From Gloeopeniophorella convolvens (lineage: Eukaryota; Basidiomycota; Agaricomycetes; Russulales), in NCBI GenBank assembly GCA_022496205.1, contig WTXD01000009.1:558001-622000 (forward strand): a stretch of DNA of 64,000 bases, in the 5' to 3' direction. The position numbers and the translations under genes were made by a program. Positions 48,850 to 61,400 of the stretch are shown in pieces (position 1 is the stretch's first letter; every line of letters begins with the position of its first letter). Below the pieces are notes generated by a model. That model was not told the DNA's origin. It did not search any database and worked only from the letters and a program-made list of their open reading frames with translations.

Positions 48850-50125
48850 GACGGGTGAGTTAGTAGTACGGCAGTGCCTATGCAAACGGAGGCAGGAATT
48901 TGCAGCTTAGCGCGCGTAGGGTTGGGCACATGACACGCATGACAAGCAGCCAGTATCATGTGATCGGCACGGCGCGTCGACGAGGATGCCCATTATACTG
49001 AACCCAGTCTCTTGCAGCCAAAAAAAAAAACCAGCATGCGGGAGCATATCTGGTACGTAGTGCATTATGGGACGTAGGTGTGCCTGACGATGACATTCAG
49101 AGGGCGAGGGCGACCCGAACTGCGAGCTGCCGGGCGCGGAAATGGCGCGAGGGACATTATGTATGGCTACACAGTATGCTAGACATTACAGGGGACAGTG
49201 TCGCGAACGGTTGATTGAACATGTATCAGGGTATAGCATCGCCGAGAGCGGGGCCGTCATCATCGATCGCTCCTGGTTACCGAAGAGCTTACATCAGACA
49301 TGACCCCAGGGGTGAGTTCGCCAGCGGGGCGATCGCCAGTCTGCAGTTCCGTCGTGCCAAAGAAATCATCTTCATCAGCGACCGAGGTCTGTTCAGGCCA
49401 TGTGCCGTCTCGACGCCAACCAGCATAAAGGATTTTGACCTAGCAAACCATTTGTGATCAGGGACAGTGGAAGGCCATTTGGGGATAGCAAACGCACGAC
49501 AGCACGAAGAGGGAGGAAGTTCTTGAGTCTACCTCCCCCAATCAGACCCTTCCATACTTTGGAGAGGCCAACATTCCATACTTCCTGGCTCTCCAAGGCT
49601 CCAGGTTGGTCGAGAAGGGTTTCTAACTTGATACGAGAAGGGGATGGGGGTGCATCAAGGCGGGAGCCTGCAGTGGGTGTTGTCCACAGGGCACGGCGTG
49701 CGGCAAAGTGTTCCGGGCCCGGGGGAGGGAGCTCTGTACGTTCCAGGAGGAGAGCAAAAGCGGACGGTGTGGTTTCCAGGGGGCTGTGGCAGAAAGGTAA
49801 GGCGAGCAGACAAAGAAGAGAGCAGAAGTGCAGACGGCGGCAATGAGGGGGTTGAAGACGTCGACTTTGCGAAGGCAGGGGCTGTGGGAGAAGAGAGAAA
49901 GTTGTAAATCGTGGCGGGGATCATGTTCATGGTTGTGTCGGGTGTGGCCTAATTGAAAGTACTGCAGCAGTGTGGCCGGACTCGGTCGGGAGAGAGGTGG
50001 TGGTGAGGCCGGATTGGGGAAAGATGTCCCACGGGGCGGCATGCCCTTGTTTGTCCCGCTAAGGCTTGCACTCGCCTTTGGTCTCGCCTCGTCCCACCGG
50101 CAACTCTGCCTCACACCCTTTTCCA
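48850..50125. other. Intergenic, promoters of NAA10 and GRR1
   Basis: 1.3 kb between divergent start codons, with an A-run at 49020-49030. The frames around 49450-50100 are open on both strands but show no protein I recognise; a long GRR1 5' UTR is likely here. Confidence 0.45.
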
Positions 50126-53012
50126 ATGTCCCCATTCTACGCACAGCCATCTCCAGCGCAGTCTAACACTTCGTTGTCTGATGGCGAGGACGACGACAAT
50201 AACATCTTCGCCTCGGGCGAGCTCGCTATTGCATCACCTGCCATCTGGTATTCCCGCCTGCATCATGTTCAGACCACCGCACGCACGCCACCCCACTCCC
50301 CGGCGTCCCACTTACCCCCAGAAATCCTCATCAATATACTCAAGCACCTATACTCTCCCCGCGACATTCATAGCACCCTTTTCGTTTCCCGCTCTTGGTG
50401 CGAGTGCTCGGTAGAGCTCTTATGGCACAAACCGAGTGTACCAGACGTCAACACCCTCATCAAGATCATGCAGGTCCTTTCCCGCGAGGAGCCCACCTTT
50501 ACATATGCCCAATTCATCCGTCGTCTCAATTTCATCTCCGTGGGCTCCGAGATGTCGGATAACATCTTCAGTCGCCTCGCTCCTTGCACACGCCTTGAAC
50601 GCCTGACTCTTGTCGGTTGTTCCAACTTATCCGACGATATCATTGCCCGCACTGTTCCATCCTTTCCCAACCTCGTCGCCATCGATCTTTCAGGTGTCGA
50701 CAGTATAACGGACCGCACGGTCTTCGCTCTTGCGGACAACTGCCACAAGCTTCAGGGGATCAACCTCTTGGGCTGCAGGCGGGTATCGTCGGCAGGCATT
50801 ACCGCTCTCGCAAACAAGTGCCCCCTTCTCCGTCGTGTCAAGTTGAGCGGCCTTGCTGACCTCACAGATGAACCAATTTCACAGCTGGCTATCAAGAGCT
50901 CCTTGTTACTCGAGATTGATCTCAATGGATGCAAGAAAATATCGGATCATGCTGTCCGCGATATCTGGGCGCATTCTCACAACATGCGGGAGATGCGTCT
51001 CTCACAATGTGTCGAGCTCACAGACCTCGCATTCCCCGCTCCTCAAAACATTCGCGATGGACCACAGGGTCTCAATCCATTCCCCGACTCAACCAGGCTC
51101 ATCACCCCCGATATTCCACCCCTTCGTCTTTCTCGACCTTTGGAACACCTCCGGATGCTCGACCTCACGAACTGCTCCAAAATCACGGACGAAGCTGTGG
51201 AAGGCATTGTTTCCGCATCACCCAGACTCCGCAACCTCATGCTGTCCAAGTGTAGTCAATTGACTGACCGCGCCATAGAAAGCATATGTTTATTGGGCAA
51301 ACACCTTCATTACCTTCACCTCGGCCATGCAATTTCCATTACTGACCGGTCTGTGAAAACCCTGGCTCGGTCATGCACCCGTTTGCGCTATATAGACCTC
51401 GCCAGTACGTGCCTTGCCTTCCGTGACGCGCGACTCTGACCCTCGAATGTGCTATCAAGACTGCAATCAGCTTACAGACATGTCTGTGTTTGAACTAGCC
51501 AGCCTCCCGAAGCTCAGGCGCATAGGCCTCGTTCGCGTGAGCAATCTCACTGACGAGGCGATATATTCGCTCGGCGATCGACATCAGACTCTGGAGCGCG
51601 TCCACCTATCGTACTGCGACCAGATCACTGTCATGGCAGTCCATTACCTGTTGCAAAAGCTACAGAAGTTAAACCATTTGAGTTTAACTGGTATTCCTGC
51701 CTTCCGGCGCCCTGAACTGCAGCAGTTCTGTCGAACCCCACCCGCCGTTCGTTTCTCGCTTGCTTTCCGAAACCTCGTGCTGACTATCTCACAGGAATTC
51801 AACACCACACAACGGTCTCAGTTTTGCGTCTTTGCCGGAGAAGGCGTCAACAAGCTCCGCCGGTTCCTCACAGATCTGTTCAACAGCATTACGGAGGAAA
51901 TGAACCCTCAAGGCGAAGACGTGGGTGACTCGGTGTCATATGTACATGATGATGACAGTATGGACATCGACGAGGACATCACGCCCCAGATGACAGCTCC
52001 CCCTCCTCTTCACCCCCAGCGTCACACGTCACCTCCTGCAGTGCCGGAACCTCAAACTACCCGGTTCGCCCCTCGTGTGAATGGATATCCTCACAATCAC
52101 ACAGTCCCATATCAGCAAGTGATTCACCTCCGTAGCCCAGTCGTCCATGACGCCGATGCAACGGCCCACCCAACCGCGTTGCGCCGCATCGTTTCTCCTA
52201 ATCGCTCCCCCAATCGCTCCCCTCCTCCCCCCGTAAACACACACCCGGGCCCATTACGTTCCAATCCCGCCGGAGGATATCCCACATCGCCCGCTGCAAG
52301 CGAGGGCAGCTCTGCGGGCGCATTCTTCCGCACTTACCAGAGTGCATCTGCGCCCGATGATCGCCCGGACGGTGCGCTGACCCCCGATCTTGTTTTTGCG
52401 GAAATCGGGCACGGGCATGGGCCGGCGACCTGGCATGGTTCAGAACAAGACCAACAACACACTCTTCAGCCTGCAGATCTCCTGATGCAGAACAGTGACG
52501 ATCGACCTCAGTATGGCGTTGGCACGTCGTACACACGGGGAGGTATCATAAGGGTGACGGGGCCAAGGGCGAACGCGGGACAAGGCCTGTATGGGGCCAG
52601 CCAAGCATACAACGGAGCTAATGGGCCTGCGAACGGGAGCCATGCACAAACAGCCAGTCCAAATGGAGTGGGCCTGCATGCGGTCAACGTTCATCAACAA
52701 GCGAATGGGGTCAATGGCACAGGGGCTGGTTCCTCCGTAATACAAGGACCTCCGATGACCAGAGAAGAGCGCAGTCGTGGACGACCACGGGCATCACGAG
52801 AGCCCCAAGAACCCGTCCAGACCACCTTGACACCGCCCTCTCCGCCAGCGCAGAGCCAAGGACGTAGCGGCAAGCGTACGCTACGAAGTACGTTGAACAG
52901 CGTGGAGCAACACGCGACATCGTTTTTCTTCGGGCGTTCGATCCAGGATGGTGAAGGGTCCGGGGGTGGATCGAACACCACCGGGAAGGAGGACGGTACG
53001 CGTGGGCATTGA
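50126..53012 (+). CDS. GRR1: F-box/leucine-rich-repeat protein Grr1, SCF ubiquitin ligase subunit
   Basis: Two exons, 50126-51404 and 51460-53012; 943 residues. The F-box lies at about residues 60-105 (HLPPEILINILKHLYSPRDI, FVSRSWCECSVELLW) and binds Skp1. About a dozen cysteine-containing LRRs follow (ERLTLVGCSNLSDD, LDLTNCSKITDEAVEGI, and RVHLSYCDQITVMAV). The C-terminal 350 residues are low-complexity Pro/Gly/Asn-rich. Grr1 marks G1 cyclins and glucose-signalling factors for destruction. The ATG at 50126 is the first in frame; a stop precedes it at 50060-50062. The single intron (55 nt) sits inside the LRR region. Confidence 0.93.
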
Positions 53013-53417
53013 ACGGATTTTGTTCGTTGTATCAGGATGGAAGAGACTGTTTCTGTTGTATCTCATAGACACCACATCTGCGCATTGTAATCGATATCTT
53101 GCCTTCATCGGCAGTCTTCCCTGAGGTTGTTGGATTGCTACAGTTGATGCGAGACCCGGAACATACTTGTAAGATGAGTAAGTCGATTATATCGTATTCG
53201 AGACACTGTCCAGCTAACAAATCCGGACGTGTACCAAGACCAGCCAGGTTTTTTTTGTTTCGGTGCTCGGAGCACCCTGCGCATAGGTCTCCTGAATTTG
53301 TATCATAGCAATGATGCGGGTCGGCCAACGAGGACGGAAGAAAGCAATGAGGAGGGCGCTACTGTAGTATGGCGATCAAGACAGGGCCACCGATGTATCT
53401 GAACCATACGGCTGAAA
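53013..53417. other. Intergenic, convergent 3' ends
   Basis: About 400 bp between the stops of GRR1 and LSM3. No gene is supported. Confidence 0.5.
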
Positions 53418-53895
53418 TCACGTCCGAGATGGAGGTGACACCTAAGAAGAAATGAGAAATTCAGCGGGTGACCCATACGTACGCAGGGCTTACCAGAATG
53501 ACACCATCTCCTCGCACAAAGAGCATCTCCATCTTTCTTTTTGCCACCTACATCGTGATAGAGATCAAAGGGTCTAGAATAACGAAGGCGGCGGGGAGCG
53601 CACATTCACAACGCCCTGCCCCGGAGGCGCGCTTTCGGCACCTTCCACAAGCATGATCGTCTCCTCGACGTCGCTGAGGATGAGGTTCATGTGACCATCG
53701 TATGCCTGGAGATCAAGATGCGACGTGATTCAGTATCTGTGCAAATGAGCACATGGGGAGGGGAACGCGTGCGAAGAGACATACATGAAGGATGCCAGTG
53801 AGTTCTCGGTCGCCCCGCAACTTAACAAAAACGCGCTCGCTCAAAGAGAGTCGGATGAGGTCGAAGGGCTCTTGGATACCGGCAGAGCTATCCAT
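53418..53895 (-). CDS. LSM3: U6 snRNA-associated Sm-like protein LSm3
   Basis: Four exons: 53895-53785, 53705-53604, 53547-53494 and 53441-53418; 96 residues. The Sm fold is complete. Sm1: [40 protein letters not shown]. Sm2: [20 protein letters not shown]. It is a ring subunit of both LSm2-8 (nuclear, U6 snRNP) and LSm1-7 (cytoplasmic mRNA decay). A nine-residue loop, EGAESAPPG, separates the two motifs. Introns are 79, 56 and 52 nt, large relative to the tiny exons. It is divergent from the U1-C gene. Confidence 0.94.
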
Positions 53896-54052
53896 TGTGA
53901 AGTTAGGTCGAGGAGATCGAAGAGTCCGGACTCGATGGCAAGCGACTCGGAGGGCAAACACCAAGTGCCCACGTGGTCTTCACGTGTCCGCTGAAACGAG
54001 CACCTGTGAGGCGACAACTTCTCCCTCCGTCCCTTAACCACTTTCAGCGAGG
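53896..54052. promoter_or_regulatory. Shared LSM3 / U1-C promoter region
   Basis: 157 bp lie between the start codons of two divergent spliceosomal genes. No TATA box is evident. The layout favours co-expression, but that is inference. Confidence 0.5.
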
Positions 54053-54955
54053 ATGCCGGTAAGCGTGCTTTTTTCCCCGAATCTTCTTCCAAGCTCACGT
54101 TCCGTCTGTTCTTCAGAAACACTACTGTGACTACTGCGATGTGTACTTGACTCACGATTCCACCTCTGGCGCGTCTAGCTCTTTACCGTCTCTCCTTGTC
54201 TAATCTATCCTACAGTCCGCAAGGCGCATAACAGCGGACGTAACCATCTCGCAAACGTCAGAGATTACTACGCCTGTAAGCTCAGCGTATGATCCTAGTG
54301 TCTTGACATCTAACTTGGGTTTTCCCAGCCCTTGGCCACGACAAGGCGCAGAGCATCATCGACCAAATCACGTCAGCGTATGAATCAGGGGGCCCTCCTC
54401 CCGGTGGCTTTGGTTTTGGTCCTCAACACCTTCAGCCAGCGGGACCCGGCTTCGGGCCGCCCCCTGGCTATGGCGCAGGCTTCACACCAGGCCCCCCAGG
54501 GTTCGGTAAGGCATTGTCTTAACTAACGGCTTGCTTGGAGCCTGACCGCCGTTCTCAAGGTCGCCCGCCATTCCCACCTGGCGGATTCCCACCCGGCGGC
54601 CCACCCTTCCCACCGCCTGGGATGGGCCCTCCTCCCCCCGGATTCCAAGGCAGTAAGTTCAAAGCTACATAAGCAGCTAGGTGTTGATACCACCCTTGTT
54701 TTAGTGCCACCGCCTCCCTTCCCTCCTGGTGCGCCTCCCTTCCCACCTAACGGTGCCCCACCGGGTGGGCCCCCGTTCCCGCCACCGAATTTCGGAGGCT
54801 CTGGTGGACCACCTCCGCCCAACCTCGGCGGTCCGCCTCCATCTGGCAACTCTGGACCGCCTGCTGGCGGGCCACCGCCTACTAACGGCCAGCCTTCTCA
54901 ACCGCCTGGGCCTGGTGGCATGCACCCCGACAGGTTGCGCATGATGGGTAGATAG
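54053..54955 (+). CDS. U1 small nuclear ribonucleoprotein C
   Basis: Six exons: 54053-54058, 54117-54168, 54216-54275, 54329-54505, 54560-54652 and 54705-54955; 212 residues. The N-terminal C2H2-type U1-C zinc finger is intact: [40 protein letters not shown], then LGHDKAQSIIDQITSAYE. The rest is a Gly/Pro-rich tail with repeated PPFPPG and GPP units and several Phe, ending RLRMMGR. U1-C stabilises the pairing of U1 snRNA with 5' splice sites. The first coding exon is only ATG CCG. Intron 2 (54169-54215) has a GC donor, and the next GT would break the zinc-finger frame. Confidence 0.95.
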
Positions 54956-55238
54956 TTAGTCGGAGACATTACTCGCTTTGCCTTCCTGATGATCGGATAT
55001 CGCAATATTACTTTCGCCGGTGGCGTACATGTAACTTTTCCTTGTTTGCAGCCAATGCGAGTCCTTGGTACGCGTGGTGGTTGTGGGCTATGCAGCATCG
55101 GCTTCAGAAGACAGTCAAGGGGAAAGGTCAACAGAGCACTCATAAGCAATGAAATATTGAAAGCTCGTATATATGGTTAAGAGTACATCATAGTTTCAAG
55201 AGTCCCGTTCCAGTCAGTGGCACGCACTGTCTGTGTTC

Positions 55239-56994
55239 TTAAGCACTGCTGAAGTCCAACGCTTGCTCATTATGTCCCCATGTCGTGTCCACTATGTTTG
55301 AATCCCCGAATGCTGTAAGGGTCTCGGTGGTATAAGGAAATTCAACGGACATTGTATCAAGAGTACCCATGGACGTGTCCTGTGGTGATATGCAATATTG
55401 ACTTGCCTCCGCGGCGAGCGAGGGGTAGAAGACTTCAAAAGGGATCATGGGCGGGTGGGGACGGCGTGCCTCGCGATCGGGAGCGCCTATTTCCGGCGCG
55501 GAACGTTTCTGGCGAATGGTCGCCGGCGGGCTTAAAGGCTGCTTTCCTAAGGGCGTAGTCGACGGCTGCAATGACTCTGTTCCCTTGCGCAGGTGACCGA
55601 GGAGACTCCTGGAGACCGAAGTGTGAGGGCTTGATCCGCAACAAAATGACGATACCGTACAAAGACTTCCCAGTAGTCCCGCGCGAGTGGCCGGCTCCCT
55701 GTCTCTGTTCTGCCCTCGGTCGCACGGTTCGGGGGGCGTCCTAATCAGGATATCAATTTTGTCAGATGAGCAGTCAAACAGACCGTGGGTGTGCACAAAC
55801 CGTGCCATGGACCCTCGCGGAGCGGAATATCACTGATGATAGAGGATGAGTGCGAGCGCTACCAATGGGTTGCGAGTCCGAACTAACATACCACGAGGTC
55901 CTTCCGTAGACGTCGAGTCACGGTTCAAGTCGCTGCATCCGAGCGAGTGAACGAGGGCGTAGTTACTACGCTCGTGCATACCGAGTGCGAGCCGGTCTGA
56001 GACATCCGAGAATCCTGGGGAATCAGTACAAGAAACAGGGGTGGACGGTGACGATTGGGAAGATGGCGAGGACATTGTAGTGTCCTCGCTTCGTCGACCC
56101 GATACCTCTGAATTGACATCAGGTGACGTCGCTGAGGAAGTGAGGAGCTGCTGAAGATTGCTTTGCCATGCGCTGTTGGGTATCATTATCTTCAGATCCC
56201 CTGTACCATAATGCATGAATGACACGAGGGTATCATTCACGAGGTGATACGTACAGTTAGCAACTTTGTCATTCTCGTGGGCGTTGCGAAGCGGGTCAGA
56301 CGCAGAATCCGCGGTGCTCCTCATTATGGCTGCGAGGAAATCCTCTTTAGTTGACCCAAAAGGATGGGCACCATGGCCATGAGAGCCGAATGGCCCGTGA
56401 TTGACAGTGTTGATGATTTGACGCGCAAGCGGATCCTCAGATAAGTCTTGAAGCAAGGATTGTGCCCTTGGATCAGCGGACCCGGTAATGGTCCCCATCA
56501 ATGCTTCTACCTGCTGCAACCGTCGCTCAATGGCATGGATATAACTGGAGTACAGTAGAACGTCAGAAAGTGGGCCGAGGTGCTGACAAAGTGTCGTACC
56601 CTTTCGGCGGGCCTCTCTTGTGGCTGGGTCCTGGTAATAAACTTCAACTACGTGAGGTGCGGACAGATGACGGACCGTTTACCTGCGAAGGTACAGGCTA
56701 CGAGGTGACAAGCACTTCAATGACGACCGTTGTACGCAATAGAGATGAAATAGCTGACTGATTCCGGCTGACATGCATCCATGACAAGAATCTCCACTCA
56801 ATCCGAACCTTTGGCACTTGCTTTTCGTTCGCCGGCATTGGTCGCACGCTAATCGTCGGCGTCAGATAGAGACCATGGAGATCTCCTGTAGACACACCTC
56901 GCGTGCTACGTCGGCGACTGATCGTGTCCGAGGCACGTCCTTCGACGAACTGGTCTTCGTCGGAAGGTTCGGATGATGTGATGTGGAAGGACAT
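55239..56994 (-). CDS. Zn2Cys6 transcription factor (3' exon structure uncertain)
   Basis: Five exons are clear: 56994-56898, 56848-56773, 56714-56683, 56630-56600, and one from 56544 down to about 55870. The zinc cluster is spread over exons 2 and 3: ACDQCRRTKSKC, then SCHGC and ACTF, followed by the linker PSHKRGPPKG and dimerisation helix YIHAIERRLQQVEAL. Downstream lie a helical stretch (QSLLQDLSEDPLARQIIN) and Ser/Thr-rich low-complexity sequence. The last part, probably ending at 55239 with an acidic tail, needs one or two more introns I could not fix. No fungal-specific middle-homology domain is visible. It is a nuclear DNA-binding regulator of unknown targets. Confidence 0.65.
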
Positions 56995-58470
56995 GGAGTC
57001 GCCTGGAGGAAGGGGCTATGTGGAGGGAGGCCAGGGCCGTATTTTATAGCATATCTTGTGGTTCATGACGGGGGAGCCCCACCCGTGATCATAGCCCTCT
57101 GACGCATACGGAATGGCAGGAAGTTGGTCCGCAACTTGTTCCCATGTCGAGAGCAAAACAGGCCCCGACAAGTGGATCTAATTTGGAAATGAGCACTAGT
57201 TCACCACGGTGTGCGAAGCTTCAACCCCGTGTCATTCCAAAAGGGAACTATCTTGGGTTAATGACGGATGTATCATAGCCTACCGGTCCCTTACCCGCGA
57301 GTGTTTCAAAAACCGATCACTTGCATTTCAGACCCTGGACTTGGGTCGGAAGACAGGTGACGCTTCTGCATTTCGATCTTCCTCGAGGGCCATGAGTAGA
57401 TAAATAGAACGGAGGCAACGTTCAGACGGGGACCCTGGTGCTGCCGTGGCAAGAATATTAATAGATTTGGGAGTCAAGTAACAGTGAAAGAGAGTTGACA
57501 CGCAGCTCGGAGCACGACGGAGATACCGGCAGACGAACAGGATGACGGTGCCATGTCTCAGATAGTGCGAGTCGGCACCCAGTGTTCGTTGCATCGTCGG
57601 GGTGTTGCGCCGTCATACAGCGCCAATGTAAGGCACGCATTGTCAATTCGCACCATAGGGACCTTCAAGCACACCCTTGGCGTGGATTACGCGCACTACC
57701 ATGGAATCCTGGAAGCATGCGCGTCATGAAGGGGGTCGCGCCTCAGAGTACGAGCTATCCTGTTGCATGCCTTTGCCACGAACCAGAGTAGAACATGTCG
57801 CCGCGACATGGGACGTGTGTCAGAAGGGGAGGCTTACGCCCGAAGGTCCGAAAACAATCGGATCGCTCTGGGGCAGGCACCCCAATTATCGCCCGCCTTG
57901 ATTCTTAAATGCCGAATGAACCCCATTACAGCATCGAAAGTTGGGAGAAGAATGTCTCGTGAACCTCGTGGTCAGATGGCTGCCAGATCCAGAACCGAGA
58001 CAAGACATTCTGAGGCAGCCAGCGCTAGCCACATATACAGTTGGTGCAAGAGGGTTGCACATCCCGTATGCCGGACACTACGTTCGCAAGGACGGTGGAT
58101 AGGGGAGGGGATATATCACCGTAGTTGGAGGTGGTCATGATGCAGCAGAAGCAAAACGCCGTTGGAGAGTGAAAGAATTTCAGGCAGGGTGATGATCCAA
58201 GAGTGCGCCTCAGATAGATCTAGAACATCGGCCCGGTTGTCTCCAACGTCGACGCCCGCTCCGTCATCGAGCGCCAAAGCCTGCCAAAGCGCGCTTTACA
58301 CGGGAGCCGGAACGGAGCGCACATATTATGTAAGCGTAGCATGCCCTTACCGGCGAATCGCCGCCGCGACTTCCGCTTTCACTACACTACACCGCGAAGC
58401 CTGCTCTACGAAGCCGTCTTCTTCACTTTGATAGAAATTATTTCGTGGGCAACACTCGAGATTCACCCCT
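56995..58470. other. 1.5 kb intergenic between divergent genes
   Basis: Upstream of the Zn2Cys6 factor and of the large E2 gene. Frames are short and no repeats, tRNA or protein are recognised. Confidence 0.45.
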
Positions 58471-61400
58471 ATGGAAGCGGAGGTCCAACAGCTTGTGGAC
58501 ATGGTGCTCCAGCTACAAATATTCTGATGTTCCTGCAAACTGACTCTCGTATCAGGGTGCCACCGTCGCCCAGGCCCGCGCTGCCCTTAGGCGGTACAAG
58601 GACGTCATGCAGGCCGCCGAACGCATATTCGATGGTGCCTTTGACGATATCCCAGATGAAGACGGCGACTCTCCAATGCTGTCGGCAGGCCCAAGTAGCG
58701 AGCGTGAACAAAAGTCTGTTCGTGCAAGGCTTGTGGTACGCTGTGCTGCCCATCCGTTTCTGTGCGGTGGTCATAACCGCGACATCAATCCAGACTCCAG
58801 AAGACGATGATGATGATGGCGCCGAAGAGGCTGACAGCGGCGAAGATGACAGCGAAGGTCGGTTGAACTTTCGATCCTTGTGTCTTTGCCTGTGTCACGA
58901 AGCACAGATGATGGATTTATCAACTACGACTCCGATTACGAAGTTAAGGACGATACTCCGAATACCCAGGTTGACATCGATCCTTACGCAGGCCAGTTCT
59001 TGCCTCCTGAAGGCCTGCGCGTTACTGAAGTGTATCCATAGGCATCTTCTTCTCGAAGGACAGGCGCGAAGAAGTCATTGAAGTGGAAGAAGAGCCGGAG
59101 ATTGAGTACATGCCTCAAGAGAAAGAACGCGTCAAGCTCATGACTCAGAACCAATGGATGAAGGGCTGCCCTGAAGGTGCCGAGCAGGGATTCTTGTTTA
59201 GTCTATATTCTCAACTCATTGAGGGAACCTGTCCATGCCCGTCCGCATGTGGCTACTCGATTCCAAGGACCAAGAGCCAATTCTTCTCTGTCTTCGTAAG
59301 TATATGCGACCCTCTTTACCGAATCGTCTAATCTCCTTCTCAGTCTTCTTTCGACGTGTATATCAACCACTTGCGTGGGATCGTCCGCCAGAAGTGCAAG
59401 AAATGTTTCAAGGAGTTTTGTTTCGCATGTGGAGAGCCTATCACTGGACCGAAAGCTGCAGCATCATCGAAGGCCTCAGAAGATCGTGATCTTTTCCATT
59501 GCCCTAATCTCCAAGGAGTCGTTCTCGGAGTCGGTCTTGCGATGCTTGAGCAACTGTATCACGATCAGATTCAAAACCCGCAGGGTCCTGAGAACAGAGC
59601 TCGAACAAATAAACGCAAGAAGACGGACGCTACTAGTCAATCCATCATCCTTGAACCAGAGGACGAAGATGAGAGTTACTACACGCCTCCTGCTCAAGGA
59701 AAGAAACTGAAAGTCGGTATTGGCTACGCAGGAGATCAGAAGGAGGACGTCGGTGACTCGCACCTTGTCCCGTTAAGCTCCGCTCTGACACATTACGCAG
59801 ACCACCGGACAGGCGGAAGCTCAGGCGAATCAACGCGCGAAGGATGAGAAACTAGGCAATTTGATGGTTCAGCTACGCGCATTCCTTCCTTCACTCCGAC
59901 GCCCAGGCGGTGCCCTCACGAGCGACTATCTTGTTCATCCAACTGCCCTTGCCCATCTTCGTCGGCGATTCAACAATATCTGTACTTCTCTGCTCAGGAA
60001 CGACTCACTCACAGACATGTCTGATCGAGCCGCTGTATACTTCGAACTGTTTGAGTGGCTCGAGGTACGCTCTCACTATTCTTGAGGCATCCCATCTCAT
60101 TCATGCGACGTGATATGTCAGACAATCTCCAATCACGAGGCACTATCCAGTATGATGGCTATGCCGATCATGGTAGTTTCGTCCGTACGGACCCACACTC
60201 CCAAGAAAGCTCCTAACGGAACAGCTCCTCTCCGCGAACGCACGATCATTTACGAAGGGAGCTCAGGACCTCGTGAACTTTTGGAATCCATTGTCATTCA
60301 GGCCAATGCAGCCATTAAAGGTCTTGAAGGCGTCAAGCACGTTGAGGTTGTACCTGTCGAGATGACCGAGGAGCAAAAACGCATCACCAGCGATTCCAAA
60401 GGGAAGACGAAAGAAGTCATTCTGCAACCGTTGACAGAGGAGAATCAGAGACTACATGGCTTCTGCCAGCGCATCCTCGCAACAGCAGAGGCTATTGACC
60501 GTTCCTTGCGGGAGACCAAAGGAGACCGTTTCCTGGAGCGCATTCAAGAGTCACTCCCTAAAATCCATACCACCAATTCGGCCTCCAATGAAGTGTTCGT
60601 CAATCGCGAAGTATCTGACGAGGCCCTCAAACAGATGTACATTGATTGGGTTACCCGTGTTCGCTTCGAATACTGTGACTTGACCATTCCATCCTCTCCG
60701 GAGAAGACTGTTGCTCATGACGAGCCCCCGCACTACAAGTTCTTTTACAACAACGAGGCGCGGATGCTCGCGTCTTCAGACATACCCAAGAGGTCACTTG
60801 CGATTGCCAAAGAGGTAGCATGACCCGTCGTCCCACGAGCGGAGTGCTGAAACCTCATGCCTAGCTTGCTGTCCTTACGACAAACCTTCCTGTTGCCTGG
60901 GATTCGTCCATCTTCCTACGTGTTGATGAGACTCGCGTGGACATCATAAAGGCACTCATAATCGGGCCAGAGGGGACACCGTTAGTCGTCTTCAATCAGC
61001 AGAGATCACTGCATAGCTTTCTAACCGCGTTTCTTCAGGTATCAAAATGGATGGTCAGTCTTCTTTTTTACAACTCTGCCCCCTCCCTCCCCCACTTCCC
61101 GCTCTCTTATGTGACATAATACAGCTTCTTGTTCGACATCTTTCTTGGCCATAATTACAACCAGTCACCTCCTAGCGTCAAGTACATGACGGTGAGTAAA
61201 TTTCGCTCACTGTTACCCCGCAACTCAGCCAACTTCCTCAGACCAACGGTGGCAAATATCGATTCAACCCCAATTTATACGCGGTATATTTTCACTCGCT
61301 CCCCTTCATCAGGGAGAGACCGAACGTTTATCTTCCAGGACGGCAAAGTCTGCTTATCGCTGCTAGGAACGTGGACCGGGCCGGGTTGGGTTTCTGGCAA

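Noticed and set aside
50066..50125. GRR1 starting upstream at 50066.
   Set aside because: That codon is TTG, with an in-frame stop just upstream; the first ATG is at 50126.
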